Below the pieces are notes generated by a model. The model worked only from the letters and a program-made list of their open reading frames with translations, was not told the origin of the DNA and did not search any database. This document shows positions 9,051 to 18,757 of a stretch of 38,106 nt of DNA, piece by piece. A program made the position numbers and the translations under genes. The stretch comes from Phocaeicola sp. (GTDB lineage Bacteria; Bacteroidota; Bacteroidia; Bacteroidales; Bacteroidaceae). The stretch lies in the NCBI GenBank assembly GCA_029257865.1, contig JARIAN010000047.1, forward strand, positions 1 to 38,106, in the 5' to 3' direction. Position 1 is the stretch's first letter, and each line of letters begins with the position of its first letter.

Positions 9051-11693
9051 TTATTTATGCAAATCCAACACATCACATCCACGAATATCCTGGGTAGGAT
9101 CATAAACCAACAAGAACATTTTCGCTTTAATATATGGGCAGACACTTGCTACGTTGATTACGATATTTGGATTATCACTGATATCTAAGTTATTGATCAT
9201 ATAAGAAATCTTTTCCTTATTAGTTACATTTACATCCCCTATATCATTACCTCCCAAATACAAGGCACGAAGCCCCTTATGCTCATCAACCTTCTTTGGC
9301 CATTCAGAGAAAGTACGATTACCGTCTGCATCTCGCTGGCTACGGATAGCCAATACGGTCAAATGGTCAATATTCAACAGTTGATAAGGGAATGCCGACA
9401 AACGGTTGAAACTAACATCTATCCCATATAGATAAGGTAAATTCACTCCATGAAAGTCAGAAGGGAATTTTGAAATTCGGTTGAAAGTTAAATCAAGTGA
9501 AGTCAACATAAAGCTATTTTCACCTACAATATCTCCTTCTTTGATATTCTCAATCAAGTTACCACTCAGATTCAAAACCTCAATAGGAGAACCTCCCGCA
9601 AACAATCCCTTTGGAAAACTAGTTAACCGGTTGCGAGCAAGAGAGAACTCGGTAACATTCACTCCATAATTTTCCGGCACTTCAGTAATTTCATTAGAAG
9701 AGAAGTCCACCGATTTCATCACAAATACTGATTTTGGATTAAAAAATCCCTTTGGAAGTTCCTTAATCTTATTATTTGAGAAAGATATAGACTCTACATC
9801 TTCTACTCCACAGAAATTATCTGGAATACCTGTAATTTGGTTATTGTCAAAGTTTGCTTGTACTAGGTTTATCTTTCCAAAAGAAGGCAATACCCCTTCT
9901 ATTTTATTATATACACAGTCGATTTTACCCAATTTTGTCAAGTTGGAGATATTTGTGGGAAGTTTGCTGATATTGTTAAATCCCATATATAGAATCTGCA
10001 ATTTCGTCTTGGATGGTCCATCAAACATTTTTTCCAAACCAGCATTAATGACTTCCGAAGTCCACTGTCTGTTCATTGCAAGGTTAATCTGCACCAGTCC
10101 GGTCATCTTATAAAGCACTTCAGGGAACTTTGTCATCAAAGGATTATTATAAAGTTCCACATCTGTACATTTCTCCAACTGGACCATTGAAGCAGGGAGT
10201 TCCTTTATTTTTGAGTTGGCGATATAAAGCACCTCCAGTTCTTTAAGGTTACCGATAGCCTCATCAATGCCAGTAAGACCGTTGGTCAGTTCACCCCAGT
10301 TGATATCACGTGAAGCAACCCTAACAGAAGGCGATTTTATTTCTATGCCCTGATGTTTGAGTCCCCACAACAAAGGCTCTGAGAGATCGGCACGGATATC
10401 CTTCTTCACATAATTGTCCATATAATCATTGCGGATGATATCCTTGTTATCGGAAGTAGGATTCATCATTGCTTTTGCAAACATTCTGCGTGACTCCTGA
10501 GAAGAGCCGTTCGGTACATTTGAGTGCTGCTTATCGTTATGAGTACCCAAATAAAGCGAACGCAATGCTGTCAACTGACCGATAGCAGCCGGAATCTTTC
10601 CCACCGGACCGAAATCGCCCAAGGTAAGAACAGCAACACGTCCCTCGTCATTCAACGTTACACCAGGTTGTTGTCCCCACAAGTCAATATCCTTGTCAAA
10701 GTTCCAGTTTACTCCTTTCGGGAAGTTATCTCCTCTATATGACCACAACGTTTCACCTCCGGTAGCAAGCCAGATTTCACGCAACGCCATATAGTCTTTC
10801 AAATAGGCAGCAGATTCCTGCAAAGTAAGTGGGATTTCTACCGGAGTTTTTTCCGGATTTTGATTGTCAACGACTTCAAACTCCATACCTTCTTTCAGCA
10901 CCCCTACCTCCAACAACATTTTGTTTTTGTTGGAAGTCCATATTTCGCTTACGATATATTTACCGGCTTCAAGAGTAATCAAAGAATCGAGCACCGCATA
11001 CGACATTTCCGACTGATCATCGTGAAAACCGTCCATTACACGAACCTTAATATCCTGCAAATGAGTTGTCTGTTTAGTTTCCAGATTCTTCACGTCCAAA
11101 GTTACTCTAGCAATTGCATTAAAAGGATAGTACTTCTTTTCTTCTGAATAGGTTTCAGGTTTAGTAATTGCACTCAAATCTTTTACCAAATGGAACCGCA
11201 CTTGGCCACGAGGAACCACATTTACCCAAATATCTTGCACCATCAAGCCTCCGTTTTCTACTTGAATAGAAACCGGACTCTTCGGTTCTCCTGCATAGAT
11301 TTCTTTTTCCACTTTATCATAGAGATAATAACCTACCAACTGATAAGCACCTGCCATCAGCTGAAGTTTATCTGAACGCAGACCATATTCTGCATTTTCA
11401 GCATTATATGCATTCAAAGACAATGTATAAGAAGCTGTAATACCGTTGAAAGTCAGCACTACCTTAATCTTCTTGGCATCATTCAGATAATCCAGTTCAG
11501 AAGCCACTGTACGAGATTCGTATGAAGCCTCCTTCAACAATCTGAACTGAACATAACCTTCTCCTCCTCCCATTTGCAACTCTTTGTCATCATCAGAACA
11601 AGCTGTAAAAAGTCCTACAGCCAGCACCAACAACAATGGCATTATCAGGAGTTTCTGTAATATTGATGTTAGTTTCATATTAAAAGTTTTCAA
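9051..11693 (-). CDS. Large leucine-rich-repeat surface lipoprotein (DUF4458-like N-terminus)
   Basis: This 880-residue lipoprotein has lipobox LFTAC with cysteine 32 and then SDDDKE. Two related beta domains follow, about 46-160 (starts GYVQFRLLK) and 162-290 (starts GQVRFHLVK), resembling the DUF4458 family found with LRR proteins in Bacteroides. An isolated LRR block with a plant-like pattern (GKIPAAIGQLTALRSLYLG) lies at 352-385. After an insertion, a long LRR solenoid runs from about 470 to 845, with units such as LPTNISNLTKLGKIDCVYN. LRR solenoids form curved binding surfaces, so this is the best candidate for substrate recognition in the operon. The long start is kept, but M6 (MKLTS) would also give a good lipoprotein signal. 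Confidence 0.8.
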   Translation of the reverse strand: MKTFNMKLTSILQKLLIMPLLLVLAVGLFTACSDDDKELQMGGGEGYVQFRLLKEASYESRTVASELDYLNDAKKIKVVLTFNGITASYTLSLNAYNAENAEYGLRSDKLQLMAGAYQLVGYYLYDKVEKEIYAGEPKSPVSIQVENGGLMVQDIWVNVVPRGQVRFHLVKDLSAITKPETYSEEKKYYPFNAIARVTLDVKNLETKQTTHLQDIKVRVMDGFHDDQSEMSYAVLDSLITLEAGKYIVSEIWTSNKNKMLLEVGVLKEGMEFEVVDNQNPEKTPVEIPLTLQESAAYLKDYMALREIWLATGGETLWSYRGDNFPKGVNWNFDKDIDLWGQQPGVTLNDEGRVAVLTLGDFGPVGKIPAAIGQLTALRSLYLGTHNDKQHSNVPNGSSQESRRMFAKAMMNPTSDNKDIIRNDYMDNYVKKDIRADLSEPLLWGLKHQGIEIKSPSVRVASRDINWGELTNGLTGIDEAIGNLKELEVLYIANSKIKELPASMVQLEKCTDVELYNNPLMTKFPEVLYKMTGLVQINLAMNRQWTSEVINAGLEKMFDGPSKTKLQILYMGFNNISKLPTNISNLTKLGKIDCVYNKIEGVLPSFGKINLVQANFDNNQITGIPDNFCGVEDVESISFSNNKIKELPKGFFNPKSVFVMKSVDFSSNEITEVPENYGVNVTEFSLARNRLTSFPKGLFAGGSPIEVLNLSGNLIENIKEGDIVGENSFMLTSLDLTFNRISKFPSDFHGVNLPYLYGIDVSFNRLSAFPYQLLNIDHLTVLAIRSQRDADGNRTFSEWPKKVDEHKGLRALYLGGNDIGDVNVTNKEKISYMINNLDISDNPNIVINVASVCPYIKAKMFLLVYDPTQDIRGCDVLDLHK

Positions 11694-11721
11694 ACATAAT
11701 AAAGTTAATCATTCCTATCTG

Positions 11722-13266
11722 CTACAATTTCTTTTGGGTTCTACTTCCATCTACCACAATAACAAGCGCTTTTACAGGAAGCGGAACACCACTTGATTTA
11801 TCAATGAAAACAATATACATAGTTTTTGAAGGCGAACCACTAACAGCAAAACAGTGATCACTTGCAACTGCCGGTTCCCAGCCTTCACTCAAGTCAGGCT
11901 CCTTATCGCTTGCAAAAGTAAGATCTTTCAAATCTCCGCCCCATTGTTCCGGCGTAAGTTTAGGACTAATTTGAATATATGAGCCAGATTCAATGTCAAC
12001 ACTATAAATATTCTCCTCAGGTACAGAATACTCACCGATAAGAATATTCTTAAAATTAGTACCTCCATCCCCTTTCTTACAACCAACAGGTTCATAACCA
12101 CTAAGCAATACTTCAAATCCGGTGCCAGACTCAGCACTTCCCTCTTGCTTGAAGTTCCAAATTATATATTGCTCATACTCGCTATTAATATCCATAAGGT
12201 CATCAGAAAGAGCATTATCCACATTTCCTTGCAATTTCTTCTCATAAACCTCATTAGGGAAAACTAAAATATATCCTTCGCGCTCCTTACCAGTATTCTT
12301 TTCAAAAGCACCTATTGTAAGATGACCTTTTCCATCATCTTCAATCTTGAAGAATTCATTTCCACTCCAAGGGTCTGGCTCAACCAATCCCATTTGTCCT
12401 TTCACCAAACGCACTACTTTATACTGGTTATCTTTGGCAGCTACTTGAATATTCAAAGGGAAATCATTCATTTCTGTCGGATTATCTTCAGTAATAGAAC
12501 CAGCTGCATACTGAGTACCACCTTCAGACACAGTCCAGTTCCATACAGGAGTCAGAGAGGTTTCAAAATCTTCAGCCCCCATACCACTAAACAAGACAGG
12601 GAAAGAACAAGCCTTTCCAGTCTTCTGCTGAAGGAAGGTAAACCTCCCCTCCTGCTTGCTCACCTTAGCCTCAGATTTAACTTCCATCTTAATTTCCACT
12701 TTTCTTCCGGCATGTCCTTTCAATGGAAGGTCCTTGATTTCCAACCATTCAGGTATTCCCTTCTGATTAAGTTCCCAATCGAAATTAGCATCAAGTTCAA
12801 GAATTGCAGAACTTTCCCCCAAGCCGGCAGAATAGTTTATCTTAAAAGGAGTATTCTCGTTATACCCCTCTATCTGAATGTTACGTGGTGCACGAGAAAC
12901 CCTAGCTACCACCTGTGATATTCCTCCCATATTCAAAGAAACTTCAGCAGTGGCAACTTCAAAATCCCAAATATCATCGGTAATCACTAGTTCCACCTGC
13001 TGCTTACCGGGAGCACCTACCAACATTGCTTTGTTTCCATCTTTCGAGACAAACTGACACCACAATTTTGATGAAGTAAGTGTCCATTCTGTATTGGCAT
13101 TGAAAGCTAAAATAGCCTTCTCCCCCGGTGACTCCAAAGCAATCTCTTCCACATTTTCCGGAAAGACAGGTGCCACCACCTTATTATCATCATCAGAACA
13201 AGCCGGCAGCAGTATCATGCCACATACCATCAACCATGTTCCAACAAGCCTTTTCATATTTTTCAT
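11722..13266 (-). CDS. BACON-type lipoprotein (DUF5003-like)
   Basis: This 514-residue predicted surface lipoprotein has lipobox LPAC with cysteine 23 followed by SDDDNK. The N-terminal region has two BACON-like sandwiches: about 35-125 (AFNANTEWTLTSSKLWCQFV) and 130-230 (ELDANFDWELNQKGIPEWLEI). The C-terminal half (about 240-510) resembles DUF5003-type proteins of Bacteroidota; I am not certain of this family name. No catalytic motif is visible. It is 28 nt upstream of the large LRR gene in transcription order and probably binds substrate at the cell surface. M4 (MKRLVGT) is an alternative start giving an equally good signal. Confidence 0.65.
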   Translation of the reverse strand: MKNMKRLVGTWLMVCGMILLPACSDDDNKVVAPVFPENVEEIALESPGEKAILAFNANTEWTLTSSKLWCQFVSKDGNKAMLVGAPGKQQVELVITDDIWDFEVATAEVSLNMGGISQVVARVSRAPRNIQIEGYNENTPFKINYSAGLGESSAILELDANFDWELNQKGIPEWLEIKDLPLKGHAGRKVEIKMEVKSEAKVSKQEGRFTFLQQKTGKACSFPVLFSGMGAEDFETSLTPVWNWTVSEGGTQYAAGSITEDNPTEMNDFPLNIQVAAKDNQYKVVRLVKGQMGLVEPDPWSGNEFFKIEDDGKGHLTIGAFEKNTGKEREGYILVFPNEVYEKKLQGNVDNALSDDLMDINSEYEQYIIWNFKQEGSAESGTGFEVLLSGYEPVGCKKGDGGTNFKNILIGEYSVPEENIYSVDIESGSYIQISPKLTPEQWGGDLKDLTFASDKEPDLSEGWEPAVASDHCFAVSGSPSKTMYIVFIDKSSGVPLPVKALVIVVDGSRTQKKL

Positions 13267-13284
13267 TCTAAATCTATATTTAAA

Positions 13285-14217
13285 TTATTTCTTAATTCCC
13301 AGTTCTCGTTCTAACTTGCGATACTCTGCTTCAGTAATCCACTCTACAATATTCAGATAAGTACCTACCGTACCAACACCTTCTACATAAAGAGTCATAT
13401 ACTGCAAGAAATAATTCTGACACACATTATAATACGACATCGCCCCTTGTGGCTGAATAGCACGAAGTTTATTGTCCCCCCATACATTTCCTTGAAATGC
13501 TTCACCGGTCGTGCCTATTATCTGAGGTTTCCAAATCAATTCAGGACGTAGTGGATTGGTTGTATCAAACTCTACCTTCATATCATATCCTTTATAAAGA
13601 AAATTTGGCAATATAATGGTGTTTGGCGCATCTTTAGGGTCCGTACTACGTATAGGACGCAATAAAATAACTGATGTACCCTTCATAAATTCTTCAAAAT
13701 AAGTAGAAGTTAGTTTTGCATAAGCCTTTTCACCCGCAAACTGATCTATGTTGAAAGGGCAAGATTTCTGAAATACCACCTTTGTATCAGTACCATACTC
13801 ATTCCAAACCTTATCTTTATCAGTAACCAAACGCAACATTACCCCCAAAGAATCCGTATCGTTGAACTGGTCGTATCCGAAACGAAGTCTCACTGCCGTA
13901 GACAACTGTCCGGCCGGAATGGTGAGTGTATTCGATTCCAATGTAAAATGACGACCTTCGATAGCATTTGTTCCTTTGTCTACCACCTCTACGCCGATAT
14001 TACGGTCATAACTTTGTGCCATGGTTGCCGATACCGGAACGTCATAATAAGTTTCCGAATCTTGTACAGCACACACTTGAAAAGTATCAGCAAACATCAC
14101 ATAGTCTGGACCATTATAGGTAGAATGCGAATCGTTGCAACTTCCCATAGAAAGAGCAAACATACCAATACTCAATCCAAATAAACACTTTTTCATTCTA
14201 TTTATTGTTTCATTCAT
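13285..14217 (-). CDS. DUF4843/DUF4984-like surface lipoprotein
   Basis: This 310-residue predicted lipoprotein has lipobox MGSC (cysteine 27 from the first ATG, 20 from the internal MKKCLF start). Residues about 40-140 contain a Calx-beta-like segment, GTNAIEGRHFTLES then LTIPAGQLSTAVRLRF, common in the DUF4843/DUF4984 proteins found directly downstream of susD. The C-terminal half (about 150-310) has no recognisable motif. The first ATG overlaps the susD stop codon as TAATG, which favours translational coupling and is the reason for choosing it. It probably serves as an accessory to the SusC/SusD complex, comparable to SusE. Confidence 0.65.
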   Translation of the reverse strand: MNETINRMKKCLFGLSIGMFALSMGSCNDSHSTYNGPDYVMFADTFQVCAVQDSETYYDVPVSATMAQSYDRNIGVEVVDKGTNAIEGRHFTLESNTLTIPAGQLSTAVRLRFGYDQFNDTDSLGVMLRLVTDKDKVWNEYGTDTKVVFQKSCPFNIDQFAGEKAYAKLTSTYFEEFMKGTSVILLRPIRSTDPKDAPNTIILPNFLYKGYDMKVEFDTTNPLRPELIWKPQIIGTTGEAFQGNVWGDNKLRAIQPQGAMSYYNVCQNYFLQYMTLYVEGVGTVGTYLNIVEWITEAEYRKLERELGIKK

Positions 14218-15731
14218 TACTTATTACTTTCATTAGGCTGGATTACAGAACCTGGTGCTTCTATTTCATGCAATGGTATAGGCCATACAAAGAAAGGGTC
14301 ATCCTTTTCAACCTTCAGTCTGCTACCCGATACCAGCGACTGTGCCTGAGGCTTACGCTCAAAGCCACGATGCCAACGCTTCAGGTCCTGCAAACGGAAT
14401 CCTTCCATATAAAGTTCACGCACTCGTTCATCGCTGATTTGGTCTAACCAGTTGTCTTCTGTAATTACAATATTTCCTGATGAAGTAAGACGTGCGGAGC
14501 GTAAAGTTGTCAAATCTTTTCCGGCCTTAGCAAAATCCTTCAACTGACAATAAGCTTCTGCACGAATCAGATACTGTTCCGACAAACGGAACACCTTAGG
14601 CATGCTCACATGCAAGATACCGAACTGCTCGGTAAAGGTCTGGTTTCCGAAATACTTAATCAGCAAAGGCCAGTTGAGTTTATGACTATATCCTGTCTGC
14701 ATCGATTTAAAGAAAGTTTCCAAACGAAGATCTGCTCCATCATACAAACCCAACACCCATGAAGCAGGCACGTAGTCTGGACGAACGGTAGAGAAGTCAT
14801 AGTTGAAGAAGATACGTCCCAACGCCCCACCATAAGAGGTTGGAGTAAAAGCAACCTGCCAAATGGTTTCTGTTGACTGATCACTTGTCCACATATATTT
14901 GTAGTAGCTGATACCTGGAGAGTACTGTTCGGTACAACTTGACAGGCGATAGTATCCGCTATCAATCAACTTAGAAGAATACTTCACGGCATCTTCCCAC
15001 TTCTGCATATAAAGCGCCACACGTGCACGCAAGGCATAAATAGTATATTCATTAAAATAAGGAGAGTTGAAAAGAGGAGTCTGAGCAGCATTGAAATCTT
15101 CTTCCAGTTTCAAGAGTCTTTCAGCTTCATCCAACTCATTTAAAACGAAGTCATAGGAATCTTTCAAAGAAGCACGCTTGATTTCCTCATCACCACGATA
15201 GTGAGTCGTAATAACTACTCCCAATTCATTGGCAGCAGCGTCGTCGCCTTCATAAGACTTACAGAAGAGTTTAATCAATTCTGCATAAGCCAAGGCACGT
15301 GCAAAATGTGCCTCACCGCAACACTGGTCCAACTTATCCAACTGTTTGTCATCAGAAATCTTTTCACGTACATTCTCCACATTGTCAAACAAGAAGTTGC
15401 AACGTGCAATGACATCATATAGTCCAGAATATACATTTTCAATATCCGTATTATTTGAAAGAATATCCTTCCAACGCCAAATAGGTCCATAAGCACCCGT
15501 ATTACCATTGATACCATATACCAAATCTGTCTGAATATCCGGAAGCAGAGTCAAGTTTCCGGAATACAGAGCCGGACTCTTGAATGAGTCATAAATTCCG
15601 ATTACAGCCTGGTCCACATCACTCACCGTCTTTATGGCATTACCCGAAAGAATTGCATTCTCCGGATACTTGTCCAAACAAGAAGTGAACGAAAACGCTA
15701 GTGCTGCCAACAATATATATTTCTTTATCAT
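14217..15731 (-). CDS. SusD/RagB-family nutrient-binding lipoprotein
   Basis: This 504-residue lipoprotein has lipobox FTSC (cysteine 18). SusD-family features are clear: the N-terminal DVDQAVIGIYDSF helix, helical TPR-type segments (for example HFARALAYAELIKLF near 150 and YLIRAEAYCQLKDFAKAGKDL near 400), and the C-terminal ERVRELYMEGFRLQDLKRW motif. SusD proteins form the lid over the SusC barrel and hold the substrate for import; the RagB member binds peptides, not sugars. The gene follows susC by 44 nt and overlaps the next gene by 1 nt. Ligand class is inferred from the operon, not from this sequence. Confidence 0.93.
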   Translation of the reverse strand: MIKKYILLAALAFSFTSCLDKYPENAILSGNAIKTVSDVDQAVIGIYDSFKSPALYSGNLTLLPDIQTDLVYGINGNTGAYGPIWRWKDILSNNTDIENVYSGLYDVIARCNFLFDNVENVREKISDDKQLDKLDQCCGEAHFARALAYAELIKLFCKSYEGDDAAANELGVVITTHYRGDEEIKRASLKDSYDFVLNELDEAERLLKLEEDFNAAQTPLFNSPYFNEYTIYALRARVALYMQKWEDAVKYSSKLIDSGYYRLSSCTEQYSPGISYYKYMWTSDQSTETIWQVAFTPTSYGGALGRIFFNYDFSTVRPDYVPASWVLGLYDGADLRLETFFKSMQTGYSHKLNWPLLIKYFGNQTFTEQFGILHVSMPKVFRLSEQYLIRAEAYCQLKDFAKAGKDLTTLRSARLTSSGNIVITEDNWLDQISDERVRELYMEGFRLQDLKRWHRGFERKPQAQSLVSGSRLKVEKDDPFFVWPIPLHEIEAPGSVIQPNESNK

Positions 15732-15775
15732 TTCGTTTTTCTTTTTATTCGATTAAATTCTTTCTCTCCTTTTAC

Positions 15776-18706
15776 TTAAAAAGTAAGTTCCACACCGAAA
15801 GTAAACTGACGTGAAGCAGGATACTGACCTACATATACATTTCCTGCATATTCAGGGTCAAATCCGGTGAAGTCGGTCAGTGTAAGCAGATTCTGTCCCT
15901 GCATATACAGACGGGCAGCCGACAAGCAACGGGTCTTCTGCAGCAATTTGGCAGGGAAGGTATACGACAAGGTTACATTCTTAAGACGAAGGAATGAACT
16001 GTTTTCCAAGAAACGGTCGTCCAACTGGGCAATTTCTCCATAAACAGGAATGTCTGTTACATCTCCCGGCTTCTTCCATCCGTCATATAAGATACGGCGA
16101 GACTGGTTATAACCTGAATAGCCACCATTGTTCTCTTCAAAATAACGGTCATTATTGACAACCCAACGGTCTGCCATCCAGCTAGCTTGTGCCGACAAAG
16201 TCAACCCTTTCCAAGTAAGACTTGTGCTGAAACCACCTGCCCAAGGAGCATCGAAAGTTTTTCCTGTCATCACCTTATCCTCTTCACGGAACTCTGTGGT
16301 GATTTCTCCATCCTTAGTATACCACAACGGTTTACCATTGGCTGGGTTCACTCCAGCATATCGGTTCAGATAAAACTCATTAACCGGATGTCCCACTTCA
16401 TAACGTAAACCGGTAGAAGCATTAGTATATTCAGACACCCCATTGTAAAGTTCCTTCAGCTCATTTCTGTTGTAAGAAACATTGGCTGTCACATTCCATA
16501 CCCAATCTGCAGTACGGATTACATCAGCTCCTAAATTGATTTCCACACCTTGATTAACCATCGCACCCACATTTTCCCAACGGGTACCTTCACCAGAAAT
16601 AGCATACGATTCTGGAACTAACATCAACATGTTAGTTGTCTTTTTATGGTAGAATTCAATATCAGCAGTCAAGCGGTCAAAAAATCCAAGATGCAAAGCC
16701 AAGTTTGAAGCCCAAGTAGACTCCCAGCTGAAGTTATCCAAGCTGCTCTGTGCAGGATAGATACCTGCCTGGTCATTGTAGCTAGGTCCACCTTTCACCA
16801 AGCCTAGACGAGCATAGTCTGAAATTTCAGAGTTACCCGACGTACCTGTGCTGGCAGAGAACTGAGCATTAGTCAACCAATCCCAATCTTTAAACCAAGA
16901 CTCCTGACGCAAGTTCCACATAAAACCCAACGACCAGAAACATCCCCAACGATTGTTCTTTCCAAATCGTGAAGAAGCATCGGCACGAAGTGAGAAATCG
17001 GCATAATACAAATCCTTATAATTATACTCTGTACGTCCGAAGAAAGACAGATAAGCATAAGAAGTATATCCTTCCGGCCAACCTATGGCACGAATACCTG
17101 AAGCAAGGTTAGTCAGTAAGTCATTAGTCTGACCTTTTGTAATCACCTGAAAACCTTCATAACGGTAATCTACCCCTTCCTGCCCCAACATAAACGTAAA
17201 GGAATGGTCGTCCTTGAAAGTATCACGATAAGTAATGGTGGTAGTTTCTGTCAGATTCAATCCATCGTAAGAGCTACGTCCTGCACTACCCATACCTCCA
17301 TTCAAAGTATAGCTTGGGAAAGACTTCATGAAAGAAGTGGTATGTGAATAGTCGATACCGAACTGTGTACGGATAGTAAGATTCTCTATTGGAGTCACTT
17401 CAGCAAATAAAGTGGTCAGCATCTTATATTTCTTATAGTTCACCGGATTATTTGCCATCCACTCAATCGGGTTCTGTCCGATACCCTTCCAAGAACCATC
17501 TGCCTGCGAAGCAATAGAACCATCCTCACGATAAGGATTCCAGTAAGGCAACATCATACGGCTGGCGAAAATAGGTGACGACAGAGTTGGAGTTCCTTCT
17601 TCTGTCCGCTCTATCTCTTCATAAGAAACCATCGTATTTGTACCCATCTTCATCCATGAAGCAGTCTTCACTTCTGCATTAGCTCTTAAATTGTATCTTC
17701 TGAAGCCAGAACCTTGTGCAATACCTTCCTGGTCAAAAAAACTGCCCGACACGTAATAGTTGAAACGGTCATTTGCACGATTGATAGAAAGTTCATAGTT
17801 CTGCACCGGAGCATGGTCATTGAATACCATATCCATCCAGTTCACATCAATTTTCGATAACTCAGCATAGTCTTGTCCCTTGTCAAGACCTATCAGTTTT
17901 TCAAATGCGATACGTTCTTCCGTATTCATCAGATTCCATTCCGAACGAGCCAACTGAGAAAAACCATACTGTGCACGGAAACTGATTTTCGGACGTTCCA
18001 TAGAAAGACCACGACGAGAAGTAATTACTACCACCCCATTGGCAGCACGTGCACCATATATAGATGTAGAAGAAGCATCTTTCAATACAGAAACCGATTC
18101 GATGTCACTCGGGTTAAGAGATGTAAAATCGCTGTTGCTGATTGGCATACCATCAAGAATGAACAACGGAGCAGTTCCTGAGTTGATAGAGTTAGTACCA
18201 CGAATCTGGAAAGTGGCAGCCTTACTGGGCTCACCCGATGAAGCAATTACAGAAAGTCCGGTAGCCTGTCCCTGAAGAGCCTGGTCAAAGCTAGCTGTAG
18301 GAACATCACGCATCTTGTCCGCCTTCACTGTAGAAACCGAACCAGCAATTGTTCCTTTCTTTCTTACTCCATAGGCCACAACCACTACTTCATCTACCAG
18401 CTGCGCATCATCCTGTAAGGTAACATTCAGCACACCAGTAGAAGATGTCACCTGGAACTCTTGTGTTTGCATACCAATATACGAAAACACCAAAGTAGCA
18501 CTTTTACCTTGAATTTTCAACTCATAATTACCATCGTAATCAGTAATTACCCCATTCGTAGTACCTTTTTGTAAGATAGACACCCCAATCAGAGGCTCGT
18601 TACCTGTCTTCGACACAACAGTTCCTTTTACAACGAAACTTTGTGCCATGACAGTATTTACTCCTATCATCACAAAAAAGACTACCCAAAGAAAAAATCT
18701 TCTCAT
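15776..18706 (-). CDS. SusC/RagA-family TonB-dependent outer-membrane transporter
   Basis: This 976-residue outer-membrane transporter opens the operon. After a signal peptide (ends VMA, residue 21) comes a carboxypeptidase-regulatory-like domain (about 25-100), a TonB box (DEVVVVAYGV, 105-114), a plug with the SusC signature (LFILDGMPI, then IESVSVLKDASSTSIYGARAA near 202-222), and a beta barrel ending in the aromatic strand TFGVELTF. It has no STN domain, so it is not expected to signal to an anti-sigma factor. It would import the substrate captured by SusD and the accessory lipoproteins, powered by TonB-ExbB-ExbD. It is slightly short for the family (often 1000-1100 residues) but looks complete. 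Confidence 0.95.
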   Translation of the reverse strand: MRRFFLWVVFFVMIGVNTVMAQSFVVKGTVVSKTGNEPLIGVSILQKGTTNGVITDYDGNYELKIQGKSATLVFSYIGMQTQEFQVTSSTGVLNVTLQDDAQLVDEVVVVAYGVRKKGTIAGSVSTVKADKMRDVPTASFDQALQGQATGLSVIASSGEPSKAATFQIRGTNSINSGTAPLFILDGMPISNSDFTSLNPSDIESVSVLKDASSTSIYGARAANGVVVITSRRGLSMERPKISFRAQYGFSQLARSEWNLMNTEERIAFEKLIGLDKGQDYAELSKIDVNWMDMVFNDHAPVQNYELSINRANDRFNYYVSGSFFDQEGIAQGSGFRRYNLRANAEVKTASWMKMGTNTMVSYEEIERTEEGTPTLSSPIFASRMMLPYWNPYREDGSIASQADGSWKGIGQNPIEWMANNPVNYKKYKMLTTLFAEVTPIENLTIRTQFGIDYSHTTSFMKSFPSYTLNGGMGSAGRSSYDGLNLTETTTITYRDTFKDDHSFTFMLGQEGVDYRYEGFQVITKGQTNDLLTNLASGIRAIGWPEGYTSYAYLSFFGRTEYNYKDLYYADFSLRADASSRFGKNNRWGCFWSLGFMWNLRQESWFKDWDWLTNAQFSASTGTSGNSEISDYARLGLVKGGPSYNDQAGIYPAQSSLDNFSWESTWASNLALHLGFFDRLTADIEFYHKKTTNMLMLVPESYAISGEGTRWENVGAMVNQGVEINLGADVIRTADWVWNVTANVSYNRNELKELYNGVSEYTNASTGLRYEVGHPVNEFYLNRYAGVNPANGKPLWYTKDGEITTEFREEDKVMTGKTFDAPWAGGFSTSLTWKGLTLSAQASWMADRWVVNNDRYFEENNGGYSGYNQSRRILYDGWKKPGDVTDIPVYGEIAQLDDRFLENSSFLRLKNVTLSYTFPAKLLQKTRCLSAARLYMQGQNLLTLTDFTGFDPEYAGNVYVGQYPASRQFTFGVELTF

Positions 18707-18743
18707 CTTAATCTGTGTATAAAAATTTAAATTAATAATATAT

Positions 18744-18757
18744 GGAATAGCTATTCC
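18744..18757. promoter_or_regulatory. Perfect 14-bp palindrome just upstream of susC
   Basis: GGAATAGCTATTCC is identical to its reverse complement and ends 38 nt before the susC start codon. A perfect palindrome with no spacer suits binding of a dimeric regulator better than an RNA hairpin, since it has no loop. Function is not shown. Confidence 0.4.

Noticed and set aside
12322-12918. 198-residue frame opposite the BACON lipoprotein gene
   Set aside because: Antisense to a lipoprotein with clear signal and domains; no signal, motif or promoter of its own.
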